From: Verrucomicrobiales bacterium
GTDB lineage: Bacteria; Verrucomicrobiota; Verrucomicrobiia; Limisphaerales; F1-80-MAGS106
NCBI GenBank assembly: GCA_947487925.1
Contig: CANLCA010000086.1
Span: 1 to 8,947 of the forward strand
Direction of reading: 5' to 3'
Length of the DNA stretch: 8,947 nt
Under the pieces are notes generated by a model, which worked only from the letters and a program-made list of their open reading frames with translations, searched no databases and had not been told where the DNA came from. This document shows, one piece after another, positions 1 through 7,387 of this stretch. Each line of letters starts with the position of its first letter. Position 1 is the stretch's first letter. Position numbers and translations under genes: made by a program.

Positions 1-1
1 C

Positions 2-838
2 ACGAAGGAAGCAAGGGCCCTCAAGAAACGGTTGGACAACGCAGGCATTGCCGCCGAGATGGTGGCGCCGCGCCTCTGGTTCAGCCCCATGACAATGGAT
101 GGGGCTTACACCAGCAACAACCCCAAATCCCGCCATTACGCCATCGACCGCTCGCTCCGCTGCATCGACATCGGCAGGGAACTCGACACGGACCTGCTGG
201 TTCTCTGGCTGGCGCGGGAGGGCACCTATTTGCGTGAGTCAAAAAGCGGGCGAAAATGCGTCGACTTCCTGGTGGAAGCACTCGACAAAATGCTCAAACA
301 CGACAAGAAGGTTCGGATTGCGATCGAGCCGAAGCCCAACGAACCGATGGATCATGCCTACATCCCCACCATCGGTCACGCGCTTGCCTTGGCCCATCTG
401 ACCCGGGATCCGAAAAGGGTGGGAGCGCTGATAGAATCCGCGCATTGCATACTTGCGGGGCTCGACCCGGCGGACGAGATCGATTTTGCAATGGCGTTCG
501 GAAAACTCTGGTCCTTGCACTTGAACGACCAGAACGGACTGAAATTCGACCAGGACAAACCCTTCGGCAGCGCCAATCTAAGGGTTGCCTTCAACCAAGT
601 GCGCGCCATGGAACGAAACGGCTACGGAAAAAACGGCGAATATATCTGTTTTGATGTCCACCCCTTCCGCACCACCAAGGTCGAGCACTGGCTGGCCCAT
701 TTGGACAACAGCAGAAAAACTTTCCTCCGACTCGTCGAGAAAGTCCGGAGCTTCGATGAAGCCAAAGCGAAACAGCTCGTCGCCGATCGCGATTACCAAG
801 AGCTGGACCAGATGGTGATAGAACACTTGCTCGGCTAA
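2..838 (+). CDS. Xylose isomerase-family TIM-barrel sugar isomerase, 5'-truncated by the window edge
   Basis: The frame is open from the first bases, so the gene begins upstream; the TTG at 32 is an internal codon, not a start. 278 C-terminal residues are visible, numbered here from the codon at nt 2. They follow class I xylose isomerase (XylA, D-xylose to D-xylulose, two divalent metals, cytoplasmic) along their length: DGAYTSNN, LWLAREG with Trp69, IEPKPNEP with metal/substrate residues Glu109 and Lys111, PTIGHA, IESAH with Glu145 and His148, KFDQD with Asp183 and Asp185, and FDV with Asp218. The end, LDQMVIEHLLG, also resembles the Streptomyces XylA terminus, but the segment between barrel and terminus looks about 40 residues shorter. 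The position equivalent to Streptomyces Asp245 is His173, and the Phe94 position appears to be Thr31. His54, the ring-opening histidine, would lie upstream. Family membership is strong; xylose as substrate is uncertain, so no symbol is given. It converges with deoC. Confidence 0.88.
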   Translation, partial: TKEARALKKRLDNAGIAAEMVAPRLWFSPMTMDGAYTSNNPKSRHYAIDRSLRCIDIGRELDTDLLVLWLAREGTYLRESKSGRKCVDFLVEALDKMLKHDKKVRIAIEPKPNEPMDHAYIPTIGHALALAHLTRDPKRVGALIESAHCILAGLDPADEIDFAMAFGKLWSLHLNDQNGLKFDQDKPFGSANLRVAFNQVRAMERNGYGKNGEYICFDVHPFRTTKVEHWLAHLDNSRKTFLRLVEKVRSFDEAKAKQLVADRDYQELDQMVIEHLLG

Positions 839-1509
839 CCCGAGTACTGTTCCAAAATCGCCACCCCGTTCGAAGTGCCGATCCGGTCGGCTCCCGCAAG
901 GATCAAAGCGAGCGCTGACTCGCAGGTTCGGATTCCACCCGACGCTTTGATGCCGAACGCGGGACCCAGGGCGTCACGCAACAGTCGAACGTCTTCGGGC
1001 GTCGCGCCTCCTACGCCGAACCCGGTTGAGGTTTTCACAAATTGGGCGCCGGAATCGAGGACGACCGCACACGCCAGGAGTTTCTGCTCCCGCGTGAGGG
1101 CAGACGTTTCAATGATCACCTTGACGGGACGTTCCTCAGCAGCATCCACGACATCGCGAAGCTCTCTGAGGACTGATTTGACATCGCCATCCCGGAACTT
1201 CCCAATGTTGATGACGACATCGATCTCCGCCGCGCCCCCGTCCACGGCGACCTCGGTCTCGAATCGTTTGACGTCCGATTCCGAAGCCCCAAGGGGAAAC
1301 CCCGCCACGGCTACCACCTGGATACCGGTGCCCTCTAAAAGGTGATACGCGAGCCCCACGCGGCTCCCGTTGACGCACACCGCGTGAAATTGGTTCTGCC
1401 GCGCCTGCTGGCAAAGACTCTCGATCTCGCGGGCAGTCGCATCGGCCTTCAGGAGCGTGTGCTCGATGCAGGCAGCCAGCTCGGCTTGGGTTGGATTTCG
1501 ATTTAGCAT
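835..1509 (-). CDS. deoC: Deoxyribose-phosphate aldolase
   Basis: A class I (Schiff-base) aldolase that cleaves 2-deoxy-D-ribose 5-phosphate to glyceraldehyde 3-phosphate and acetaldehyde in cytoplasmic deoxynucleoside catabolism. The 224-residue protein has the usual length for short bacterial DeoC and a complete set of motifs: IEHTLLK (15-21), VCVNGSRV (44-51), VAGFPLGAS (68-76), EIDVVINIG with catalytic-type Asp97 (95-103), KVIIETSALT (130-139), FVKTSTGFG with the Schiff-base Lys159, and GIKASGGIRT with the second active-site Lys188, then IGTSNG for phosphate binding. The ATG at 1507-1509 gives a normal N-terminus; only a weak AGG lies 7 nt upstream. It follows mdh by 46 bp on the same strand and is probably cotranscribed with it. 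Its TAG stop overlaps the stop of the opposing isomerase gene, leaving no room for a terminator between them. No deoxynucleoside phosphorylase or phosphopentomutase gene is beside it. Confidence 0.96.
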   Translation of the reverse strand: MLNRNPTQAELAACIEHTLLKADATAREIESLCQQARQNQFHAVCVNGSRVGLAYHLLEGTGIQVVAVAGFPLGASESDVKRFETEVAVDGGAAEIDVVINIGKFRDGDVKSVLRELRDVVDAAEERPVKVIIETSALTREQKLLACAVVLDSGAQFVKTSTGFGVGGATPEDVRLLRDALGPAFGIKASGGIRTCESALALILAGADRIGTSNGVAILEQYSG

Positions 1510-1555
1510 GCCGGAACCTGGGGCTGAACACGCGCAGGCATCGGGTGATTTGAGT

Positions 1556-2545
1556 TCAAACTTTCAGCAACTCGGCCACCAGCGCCTTTTCCTCTTTCAA
1601 CTCGTTCACGGTAGCATCGATCTTGCCGCGACTGAACTCGTTCACCGGCAGACCTTGCACGACCTCCAACTCGTGGCCGTTGCTGCGAACGGGGAACGAC
1701 GAGATGAGCCCAGCCTCGACACCATAGCTGCCATCCGAGCAAACACAGACGCTGTGCCAATCGCCCGGAGCCGTTGGCTGGACGATGGATGCGACACTAT
1801 CCACAACGGCGTTCGCGGCGCTCGCGGCGCTCGAAAGACCCCGCGCCTTCAGGATCGCGGCACCCCGCTGCTGAACCGTCGCGATAAACTCCCCCTTCAA
1901 CCAGGACTCGTCGCTGATCACTTCCACGGCAGGTTTGCCGCCTATCTTCGCATTGTAAAAGTCCGGATACTGAGTCGCGGAGTGATTTCCCCACACAGCG
2001 AGATTGGATACCGCGTTCACCTCCACGCCCGCCTTTCTTGCCAGTTGTGACTTGGCGCGATTCTCATCAAGACGGGTCATGGCGTGCCAGCGGTTGGCAG
2101 GAATATCACGAGCATTATTCATGGCGATCAGGCAATTGGTGTTGCAGGGATTGCCGACGACCAGGATCCGGGCATCCGAGGCAGCATTGCGTTGGATGGC
2201 GTTGCCCTGGCCGATGAAAATTTTACCATTGATTCCGAGCAAGTCCTTGCGCTCCATGCCAGCCTTGCGGGGAACACTGCCGACGAGCAACGCCCAATTC
2301 ACACTCCGGAACCCTTCGTCGAGGCTCGCCGTCGGGACGGTGCCCTTCAAAAGAGGGAATGCACAGTCATCGAGTTCCATGACAACCCCAGAAAGTGCGG
2401 GAAGCGCGGCTTCAATTTCGATGAGGTGTAGGATGACAGGTTGTGCCGGGCCGAACATGGCTCCTGAGGCGATTCGGAACAAAAGAGAATAGCCGATCTG
2501 ACCGGCGGCGCCGGTGACAGCGACGCGAATTGGGGCGGTGCTCAT
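1556..2545 (-). CDS. mdh: Malate dehydrogenase, cytosolic-type (NAD-dependent)
   Basis: Catalyses malate + NAD+ to oxaloacetate + NADH in the TCA cycle. The 329-residue protein shows the full family signature: the Rossmann loop TGAAGQIGY (11-19); an acidic residue at the end of the second strand (LIEIEAA, Glu43), which favours NAD over NADP; the mobile-loop arginines in VPRKAGMER (Arg93, Arg99); GNPCNTN with Asn132; TRLDENR with Arg158 and Asp160; and WGNHSATQ with catalytic His188. DESWLKGEF, VQQRGAA and EGLP-like QGLP blocks follow in order. The overall pattern resembles eukaryotic cytosolic MDH1 and the bacterial group related to it rather than the E. coli or lactate-dehydrogenase-like types. 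The ATG at 2543-2545 starts right at the conserved N-terminus (MSTAPIRVAVTG). A longer in-frame reading to 2638 adds 31 residues with no family match and was discarded. No clear Shine-Dalgarno is seen. It is upstream of deoC and divergent from the DUF1549/DUF1553 gene. Confidence 0.96.
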   Translation of the reverse strand: MSTAPIRVAVTGAAGQIGYSLLFRIASGAMFGPAQPVILHLIEIEAALPALSGVVMELDDCAFPLLKGTVPTASLDEGFRSVNWALLVGSVPRKAGMERKDLLGINGKIFIGQGNAIQRNAASDARILVVGNPCNTNCLIAMNNARDIPANRWHAMTRLDENRAKSQLARKAGVEVNAVSNLAVWGNHSATQYPDFYNAKIGGKPAVEVISDESWLKGEFIATVQQRGAAILKARGLSSAASAANAVVDSVASIVQPTAPGDWHSVCVCSDGSYGVEAGLISSFPVRSNGHELEVVQGLPVNEFSRGKIDATVNELKEEKALVAELLKV

Positions 2546-2808
2546 GATGGTTTGAGGTCGATAGTCTAGGTTTAAACGAGAAGCCATTATGAGATTCCAT
2601 GGCCGCCGCACGCAAGCGGGAACCGAGACACAAACCACGGAAAACTGAAAGCTGAGAACTGAAAGCTGAGAACTGAAAGTTGAAAGGGGGACCCTCTTGC
2701 GTTCGGTTCCTGAGCGGAGTAGTCTCAGGCATCTCTAATGAACCTCGGCATTCAATTTCAAACAATATCTCCTGTTTCGTGAATGCCCTCAAAAACCGCG
2801 GAACATCG
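2546..2808. other. Divergent intergenic region between mdh and the DUF1549/DUF1553 gene
   Basis: This 263-bp stretch separates two genes transcribed away from each other, so it should hold both promoters. No pair of -35/-10 boxes is good enough to call. The best hint for mdh is CATAAT read on the - strand (+ coordinates 2586-2591), with a poor TTGCGT 18 bp further upstream. A three-copy 14-bp tandem repeat occupies 2643-2686. Longer readings of both flanking genes extend into this region, but they place the mdh N-terminus and the signal peptide of the DUF1549 protein internally, so the region is treated as noncoding. Confidence 0.6.
2643..2686. repeat. Three-copy 14-bp tandem repeat
   Basis: The unit AACTGAAAGCTGAG occurs exactly at 2643-2656 and 2657-2670. 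A third copy at 2671-2684 differs at two bases (AACTGAAAGTTGAA), and AG then completes a further partial ACTGAAAG-like motif. Within each unit the 5-bp word CTGAA/CTGAG adds a shorter sub-periodicity. It is purine-rich on the + strand and lies between the two divergent genes. Its function is unknown; it could be a slippage-prone simple repeat or a protein-binding array. Confidence 0.85.
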
Positions 2809-5502
2809 ATGTCGAGGGCGTTCGTATTTATCCTCTTTGTAGCAGGGCTCTCGATCACCAGCGCGTGTTGGACTCTCGCTCAGGCTCTCGACGCCCCAAA
2901 CCATGCTGTCACCCCCAGCGACTGGTGGTCTCTCAAGCCGCTCCAACGCCCGCCGATCCCCCATCTCGTGCCCGGCGACTCGCGCCCGGCCAACCCGATC
3001 GACTCGTTCATCGCCGCCAAGCTGACCGAGATTGGCCTGAGCCCTTCGCCAGAGGTGGACCGCCGAACGCTCATCCGTCGCCTCTATTTTGACCTCATCG
3101 GCCTGCCTCCGACGCCTGAGCAAATCGAAGAGTTTGCTGCCGACAACAACCCTCAGGCTTACGATAAACTCGTCGACCGCCTGCTGGATTCGCAACACCA
3201 TGGCGAACGCTGGGCGCGGCATTGGCTGGACGTGGTCCACTACGGCGAGACCCATGGCTACGACAAAGATCAACCACGTCCGAACGCCTGGCCCTATCGC
3301 GACTACGTCATTCGCGCGTTGAACGAAGATCGTTCCTATGCACGATTCGTGCAGGAACAAGTGGCCGGGGATGTCCTTTTCCCAGGGACGCGAGACGGGA
3401 CCGAGGCGCTTGGGTTCATCTCGGCCGGACCTTGGGACTTGATCGGCCACGCCGAGGTGCCGGAATCAAAAATGGACGGGAGAGTCGCTCGCCATCTGGA
3501 CCGCGATGACATGGTGGGTAACACCCTGCAAACATTCAACAGCCTCACCGTGCAATGCGCGCAATGCCACAACCACAAGTTCGACCCGATTCTGCAGGAA
3601 GATTATTACAGCCTGCAGGCAGTGTTCGCGGCTGTGGACCGCGCCGACACACGCTACGACGCCGACCCCGTGGTGGCCCGGAGTCGCAAGCAACTCGCAC
3701 GACAGCAGGCGGAACTCACCGTCAGCAAAAAAGCATTAGACGCAGCCATCAACTCCCGCGCCGGCCAGCCTTTGGAAGACCTCGAAAAGAGGATCGCCGC
3801 GGCCGAGGCATCCATGAAGAAAGGGGACGCTGCCGGCTACCACAGCAGTATTGAGAAGCAGCAGGATTCTGTGAAGTGGGTTCAGGTGGACTTGGGCCGC
3901 GACGTCGCACTCACCAGCGTCGTCCTGCACGGGTGCAAGGATGACTTCAACAGCATTGGCGAAGGGTTCGGATTCCCGGTCCGGTTCAAGGTAGAGATAA
4001 GCGATGAGGCAACGTTCAAGAGCGCGCAGATCGTGTCCGATTTTTCGCGGAGCGATCATCCGAACCCGAAGCTCAAACCACTCATCCTGGACGCTGGCGG
4101 AAGGGTCGCTCGCTATGTCCGCGTGACAGCCACCAAGCTGGCGGCGCGGCAGGATGATTACATCTTTGCTCTGGCGGAACTGGATGCGTTGGGCATCGGA
4201 GGAACCAACGCCGCACTGGGCGCGGCCGTGACAGCGCTCGACTCCATTGAGGCGCCGGTCCGGTGGCAAAAAACCAACCTAACGGACGGTGGGTATCCGG
4301 GCGCCAGCAAATTTGATAGCAAAGAACTCATCAGCTTACGTTCAGAGCGAGCCGGCCTGAGGGCGAAAGCCACGACGGACGATCAGCGCCAAGTGATGGC
4401 TCGAATGGAACGTGATCTCGGGGTTCTGAAGAGCGAGTTGGACAAACTGCCGACACAAAGCGTCGCCTATGTGGCCTCCGTGCACACCGGGACGGGGGCC
4501 TTCACGGGAACAGGAGCGAAGGGCGGCAAACCTCGGCCAATCCACATCCTGAATCGCGGGAGCCTCGAGAAACCAGGCAAGGAAGTTGGGCCGGGGACCT
4601 TGAGTTGTGTGGAGGGATTGACCTCCCGCTTTGAGCTACCGCCAAACCACTCCGAGGGCGAACGCCGCGCGGCCTTGGCAAAATGGTTGACCGACACGCG
4701 CAATCCGCTGACATGGCGTTCGATTGTGAACCGTGTCTGGCAGTATCATTTCGGGCGTGGTCTGGTGGAAACTCCAAACGATTTCGGACGCATGGGGGCT
4801 CGTCCGACGCACCCCGAATTGCTCGATTGGTTGGCCACGGAATTCCGTGACAGCGGCCAGTCGTTGAAGGCCTTGCACAAGCTCATCGTCAGCAGCGCCA
4901 CTTACCGACAAATCTCCCGAGGCCCGGAGGCTTTCGCCAAGGTGGATTCAGACAATCGCTATCTCTGGCGCATGAACCGCCGTAAACTCGAGGCCGAATC
5001 CATACGCGACGCGGCGCTCTTCGTCGCCGGGAAACTCGACCTCAAAATGGGTGGCCCAAGCTTCAAGGACTTCGTCGTCGACAAGCCCGAGCATTCCCCG
5101 CATTACGAGTACCATCGGCATGACCCCGAGGATCCCAAATCCCAGCGACGGTCCATCTACCGCTTCATCGTGCGATCGCAGCAGCAGCCATTCATGACCA
5201 CGCTTGATTGCGCCGATCCATCGATGCAAGTGGGCCGTAGGAACGAGAGCGTGTCCCCTTTGCAGGCATTGGCCCTCCTGAACAACGGGCTGATTCTGAC
5301 CGTTTCCAAGCATTTTGCGGAAAAAGTGGGAAGGAATCAGGGCGACATGGCCGCGAAGGTTCGCCGCGCTTATTATGAGGCGGTCGGTCGCCCTCCATCC
5401 CTGCAGGATGAAAGAGAGTTGGCTGACTACGCCACCGGTTTTGGGTTACCAAACCTCTGCCGCGTGCTGATCAACTTGAACGAATTCTCATTTGTGGATT
5501 GA
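2809..5502 (+). CDS. Secreted DUF1549/DUF1553 protein with one CxxCH heme site and an F5/8-type-C insert
   Basis: 897 residues. Residues 1-26 are a Sec signal peptide (Arg3, hydrophobic core, cleavage likely after AQA). DWWSLKPLQRPPIP (38-51) is the usual opening of this family. DUF1549 covers about 63-280: PIDSFIAAKL, RRLYFDLIGLPPTPEQ, and a closing TVQCAQCHNHKFDPI block whose CAQCH (250-254) is a single c-type heme site. About 290-340 is a charged helical, possibly coiled-coil linker. About 355-463 looks like a discoidin/F5-8C galactose-binding domain (WVQVDLG at 357-363, RYVRVTATKL at 435-444, FALAELDALG). A second helical stretch (505-547) precedes DUF1553 (about 615-897: NRVWQYHFGRGLV, THPELLDWLA, SATYRQ, NESVSPLQALALLNN, end NEFSFVD). 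The separate N-terminal PSCyt1 heme domain found in many relatives is absent. The ATG at 2809 is chosen for the signal peptide and GGAA five bases upstream; GTG at 2779 is possible. The biochemical role of the family is not established. The DUF1501 gene follows after 3 bp. Confidence 0.93.
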   Translation: MSRAFVFILFVAGLSITSACWTLAQALDAPNHAVTPSDWWSLKPLQRPPIPHLVPGDSRPANPIDSFIAAKLTEIGLSPSPEVDRRTLIRRLYFDLIGLPPTPEQIEEFAADNNPQAYDKLVDRLLDSQHHGERWARHWLDVVHYGETHGYDKDQPRPNAWPYRDYVIRALNEDRSYARFVQEQVAGDVLFPGTRDGTEALGFISAGPWDLIGHAEVPESKMDGRVARHLDRDDMVGNTLQTFNSLTVQCAQCHNHKFDPILQEDYYSLQAVFAAVDRADTRYDADPVVARSRKQLARQQAELTVSKKALDAAINSRAGQPLEDLEKRIAAAEASMKKGDAAGYHSSIEKQQDSVKWVQVDLGRDVALTSVVLHGCKDDFNSIGEGFGFPVRFKVEISDEATFKSAQIVSDFSRSDHPNPKLKPLILDAGGRVARYVRVTATKLAARQDDYIFALAELDALGIGGTNAALGAAVTALDSIEAPVRWQKTNLTDGGYPGASKFDSKELISLRSERAGLRAKATTDDQRQVMARMERDLGVLKSELDKLPTQSVAYVASVHTGTGAFTGTGAKGGKPRPIHILNRGSLEKPGKEVGPGTLSCVEGLTSRFELPPNHSEGERRAALAKWLTDTRNPLTWRSIVNRVWQYHFGRGLVETPNDFGRMGARPTHPELLDWLATEFRDSGQSLKALHKLIVSSATYRQISRGPEAFAKVDSDNRYLWRMNRRKLEAESIRDAALFVAGKLDLKMGGPSFKDFVVDKPEHSPHYEYHRHDPEDPKSQRRSIYRFIVRSQQQPFMTTLDCADPSMQVGRRNESVSPLQALALLNNGLILTVSKHFAEKVGRNQGDMAAKVRRAYYEAVGRPPSLQDERELADYATGFGLPNLCRVLINLNEFSFVD

Positions 5503-5505
5503 GGC

Positions 5506-7023
5506 ATGAAGAACGACTCCCCATTCCACCAGCTCCTGTCACAGCCGGCACCGGCGAGCCGCCGCGAGTTTCTCTGGCGTTCGGGGGGAGGTTTGGGCGG
5601 CATCGCCCTAGCCAGTCTTCTTGGGGGTGAAGGCCTGCTCGCACCCGGTAGTCGCGCGGCAGACATCGGGCTCCGCTCGAGGCCCCCCCACCACGCGCCG
5701 AAGGCGAAACGGGTGATTCAACTCTTCATGGGCGGCGCAGCCAGCCACCTGGATCTGTTCGATTTCAAATCTGAATTGGTGAAGCGCGACGGGCAGAAGA
5801 GCGATTTCGGAGAGTACGTCGAGGCTTTTCAGGATGGCCTTGGGCCGTGGATGAAACCCGTCTGGGAATTCAAGCCCTACGGCCAGTGCGGCAAGCTCTT
5901 GAGCGATGTGGTGTCCGACCTTGGAAACGTGGCGGACGACCTGGCATTTGTGCACAACATGGTGGGCAAGACCGGCGTCCACAGCCAGGCAACCTACCTC
6001 CAATCCACCGGTTTTCAATTGCCCGGTTTTCCAGGCATGGGCAGCTGGATCAGCTATGGCTTGGGGAGCATGAACGAAAACCTTCCGGCGTTTGTTGTGC
6101 TGCCGGACCATCGCGGTTTCGCATCAAACGGCCCGAAGAATTGGGACTCCGCTTTCCTGCCGGGGCAGCATGCCGGGACCATGATTTATCCCGGACAAGA
6201 GAATCCGATCTCCGACCTTTTCCCGGGAAAGGGCGGAGACTTTGTTTCGGCCAAAAGCGAGGGCGCCGCTCATGAGGTGCTGGCGCGGCTCAATCGGGAA
6301 CACGCCGCCATGCGTGAAGGGGACGATCGCCTCGCCGCGCGGATCCGCAGCTACGAACTCGCGGCGGGAATGCAGCTCTCAGCTCCCGAGGCTATGGACA
6401 TTTCCAAGGAGCCCGACTCCCTGCTAGACCTTTATGGCATCCAGCGCAACCCAAGCCAGTGGCCCAAGGAAATCAATGCCGAAGAGGAGCGGGATTATTT
6501 CGGGCGCAAATGTCTCGTCGCGCGGCGACTCATCGAGCGCGGCGTCCGGTTCGTGCAGATCTGGTCCGGCAATGACAACGGATTCCCGCGTCGCAACTGG
6601 GATTCTCATGAGGACATCCGCCGCGATCACGGCCCCCTTTCCCAAGGGTTCTCCCGGGGCGCTGCGGCGTTGATACAGGACTTAAAACAGCGCGGTCTAC
6701 TCGAGGACACCGTGATCCTCTGGACCACCGAATTCGGGCGCATGCCCAGCACCCAGGGAGGCAAGGGACGCGACCACAACCCCTACTGTTTCACCAACTG
6801 GCTGGCTGGCGGCGGGATCAAAGGCGGCGCGGTCTGCGGCGAGAGCGACCCCTGGGGCTACAAGCCACTCGACCGCAACAGCCCGACGACGGTTTACGAT
6901 ATCCACGCAACCCTCCTCCACCTCTTGGGCATCAATCACACGCAGCTGACTTTTCGTCACAACGGAGTCGACCGCCGCTTAACGGACGTGCATGGCGAGG
7001 TCATTCAAGGACTCCTCGCATGA
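5506..7023 (+). CDS. DUF1501 family protein, Tat-exported
   Basis: 505 residues, a complete DUF1501 protein. This family is distantly related to the alkaline phosphatase/sulfatase fold, and its own activity is not known. The N-terminus carries a twin-arginine signal: SRREFLWRS at 18-26, then a glycine/alanine/leucine core (GGGLGGIALASLLGG), so it is probably folded in the cytoplasm and exported by Tat. Family blocks in order: GGAASHLDLFDFK (76-88), VHNMVGKTGVHSQATYLQSTG-type block (149-169), GFPGMGSWISYGLG (174-187), VRFVQIWSG (347-354), NWDSHEDI with DHGPL (364-378), TEFGRMP and GKGRDHNP (408-426), GESDPWGYKP, and the closing RLTDVHGEVI. The Asp/His-rich blocks are plausible metal ligands by analogy with sulfatases; this is inference. 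The ATG lies 3 bp after the preceding stop with GAGG almost touching it, so translation is probably coupled to the DUF1549/DUF1553 gene, its usual partner in these bacteria. Confidence 0.95.
   Translation: MKNDSPFHQLLSQPAPASRREFLWRSGGGLGGIALASLLGGEGLLAPGSRAADIGLRSRPPHHAPKAKRVIQLFMGGAASHLDLFDFKSELVKRDGQKSDFGEYVEAFQDGLGPWMKPVWEFKPYGQCGKLLSDVVSDLGNVADDLAFVHNMVGKTGVHSQATYLQSTGFQLPGFPGMGSWISYGLGSMNENLPAFVVLPDHRGFASNGPKNWDSAFLPGQHAGTMIYPGQENPISDLFPGKGGDFVSAKSEGAAHEVLARLNREHAAMREGDDRLAARIRSYELAAGMQLSAPEAMDISKEPDSLLDLYGIQRNPSQWPKEINAEEERDYFGRKCLVARRLIERGVRFVQIWSGNDNGFPRRNWDSHEDIRRDHGPLSQGFSRGAAALIQDLKQRGLLEDTVILWTTEFGRMPSTQGGKGRDHNPYCFTNWLAGGGIKGGAVCGESDPWGYKPLDRNSPTTVYDIHATLLHLLGINHTQLTFRHNGVDRRLTDVHGEVIQGLLA
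7007..7011 (+). promoter_or_regulatory. Ribosome binding site for the 118-residue gene
   Basis: AAGGA sits inside the last codons of the DUF1501 gene, with an 8-nt spacer to the ATG at 7020. It is the best-placed Shine-Dalgarno in the window, and it decides the start of the downstream gene in favour of 7020 over the internal ATG at 7083. Confidence 0.6.
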
Positions 7024-7376
7024 CGGGAAAGGAACTTCCGCCAGCTCCTGTCCGCCCCAAAGGTTTCAGCAGGCTTCTCGGTATGGAGACGGTTCCGATA
7101 AACTTGGTCCGCCACAAACTCGTAGCCCACTATGGCTCTCTGTATGTCGCCCTATACCGGGCCGAGGATGGGACTTATATCGCTGAGGTGGTGCATACCG
7201 GCGCCGGATGGTACTCCGTCTACTACAGGCTCCGGCCAGACGATGTAAAGCTCTTCGAAACCAAGCGGGCAAACTTTGATGCCACTCGTGTGCCCAAACT
7301 TTCGAGGATGAAAGATTCTGGAATTACTGGGGTACGCCGAGATGGAGAAGATATTCTGGTCCCGCTGGAGTCCTGA
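7020..7376 (+). CDS. Hypothetical protein, 118 residues, translationally coupled to the DUF1501 gene
   Basis: I do not recognise this protein. Its ATG overlaps the TGA of the DUF1501 gene as ATGA, and AAGGA lies 8 nt upstream, so coupled translation is likely. It has no signal peptide and no membrane segment. After a proline-rich start (ELPPAPVRPKG, 5-15), residues 29-75 alternate hydrophobic and polar residues with several Tyr/Trp (SLYVALYRAEDGTYIAEVV, then GWYSVYYRL). This suggests a small beta-rich domain. A basic, less structured tail follows (about 80-118). The final third has less GC-biased third codon positions than the genes upstream. It could be a genuine small cytoplasmic gene, a recent insertion behind DUF1501, or the intact front part of a decayed gene, since no coding frame continues after 7376. 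An internal ATG at 7083 would remove the first 21 residues but lacks a ribosome binding site. Confidence 0.6.
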   Translation: MTGKELPPAPVRPKGFSRLLGMETVPINLVRHKLVAHYGSLYVALYRAEDGTYIAEVVHTGAGWYSVYYRLRPDDVKLFETKRANFDATRVPKLSRMKDSGITGVRRDGEDILVPLES

Positions 7377-7387
7377 ACCATTCCCGC

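Noticed and set aside
32..838. TTG at 32 as the start of the isomerase gene
   Set aside because: The frame is open to the left edge, and the xylose isomerase family has about 80 further N-terminal residues, so the gene is truncated by the window rather than starting here.
2586..2620. Possible mdh promoter on the - strand (CATAAT with TTGCGT 18 bp upstream)
   Set aside because: The -10 is reasonable but the -35 matches only at TTG; too weak to list as a feature.
2546..2638. 31-residue N-terminal extension of malate dehydrogenase
   Set aside because: The extension has no family similarity, and the conserved N-terminus starts exactly at the ATG at 2545.
2686..2700. Possible sigma-54 promoter (GG, 10 bases, GC, ending TTGC)
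   Set aside because: Only the GG/GC spacing and TTGC match. The GG falls in a G-run, and the rest of the -24 element does not fit. No enhancer-binding protein gene is nearby.
2680..2808. TTG at 2680 as start of the DUF1549/DUF1553 protein
   Set aside because: It would place 43 unlike residues before a clear signal peptide and overlap the tandem repeat; ATG 2809 is better supported.
3736..4269. 177-residue - strand frame inside the DUF1549/DUF1553 gene
   Set aside because: It is antisense to a well-supported domain-bearing gene; the + strand reading explains the sequence.
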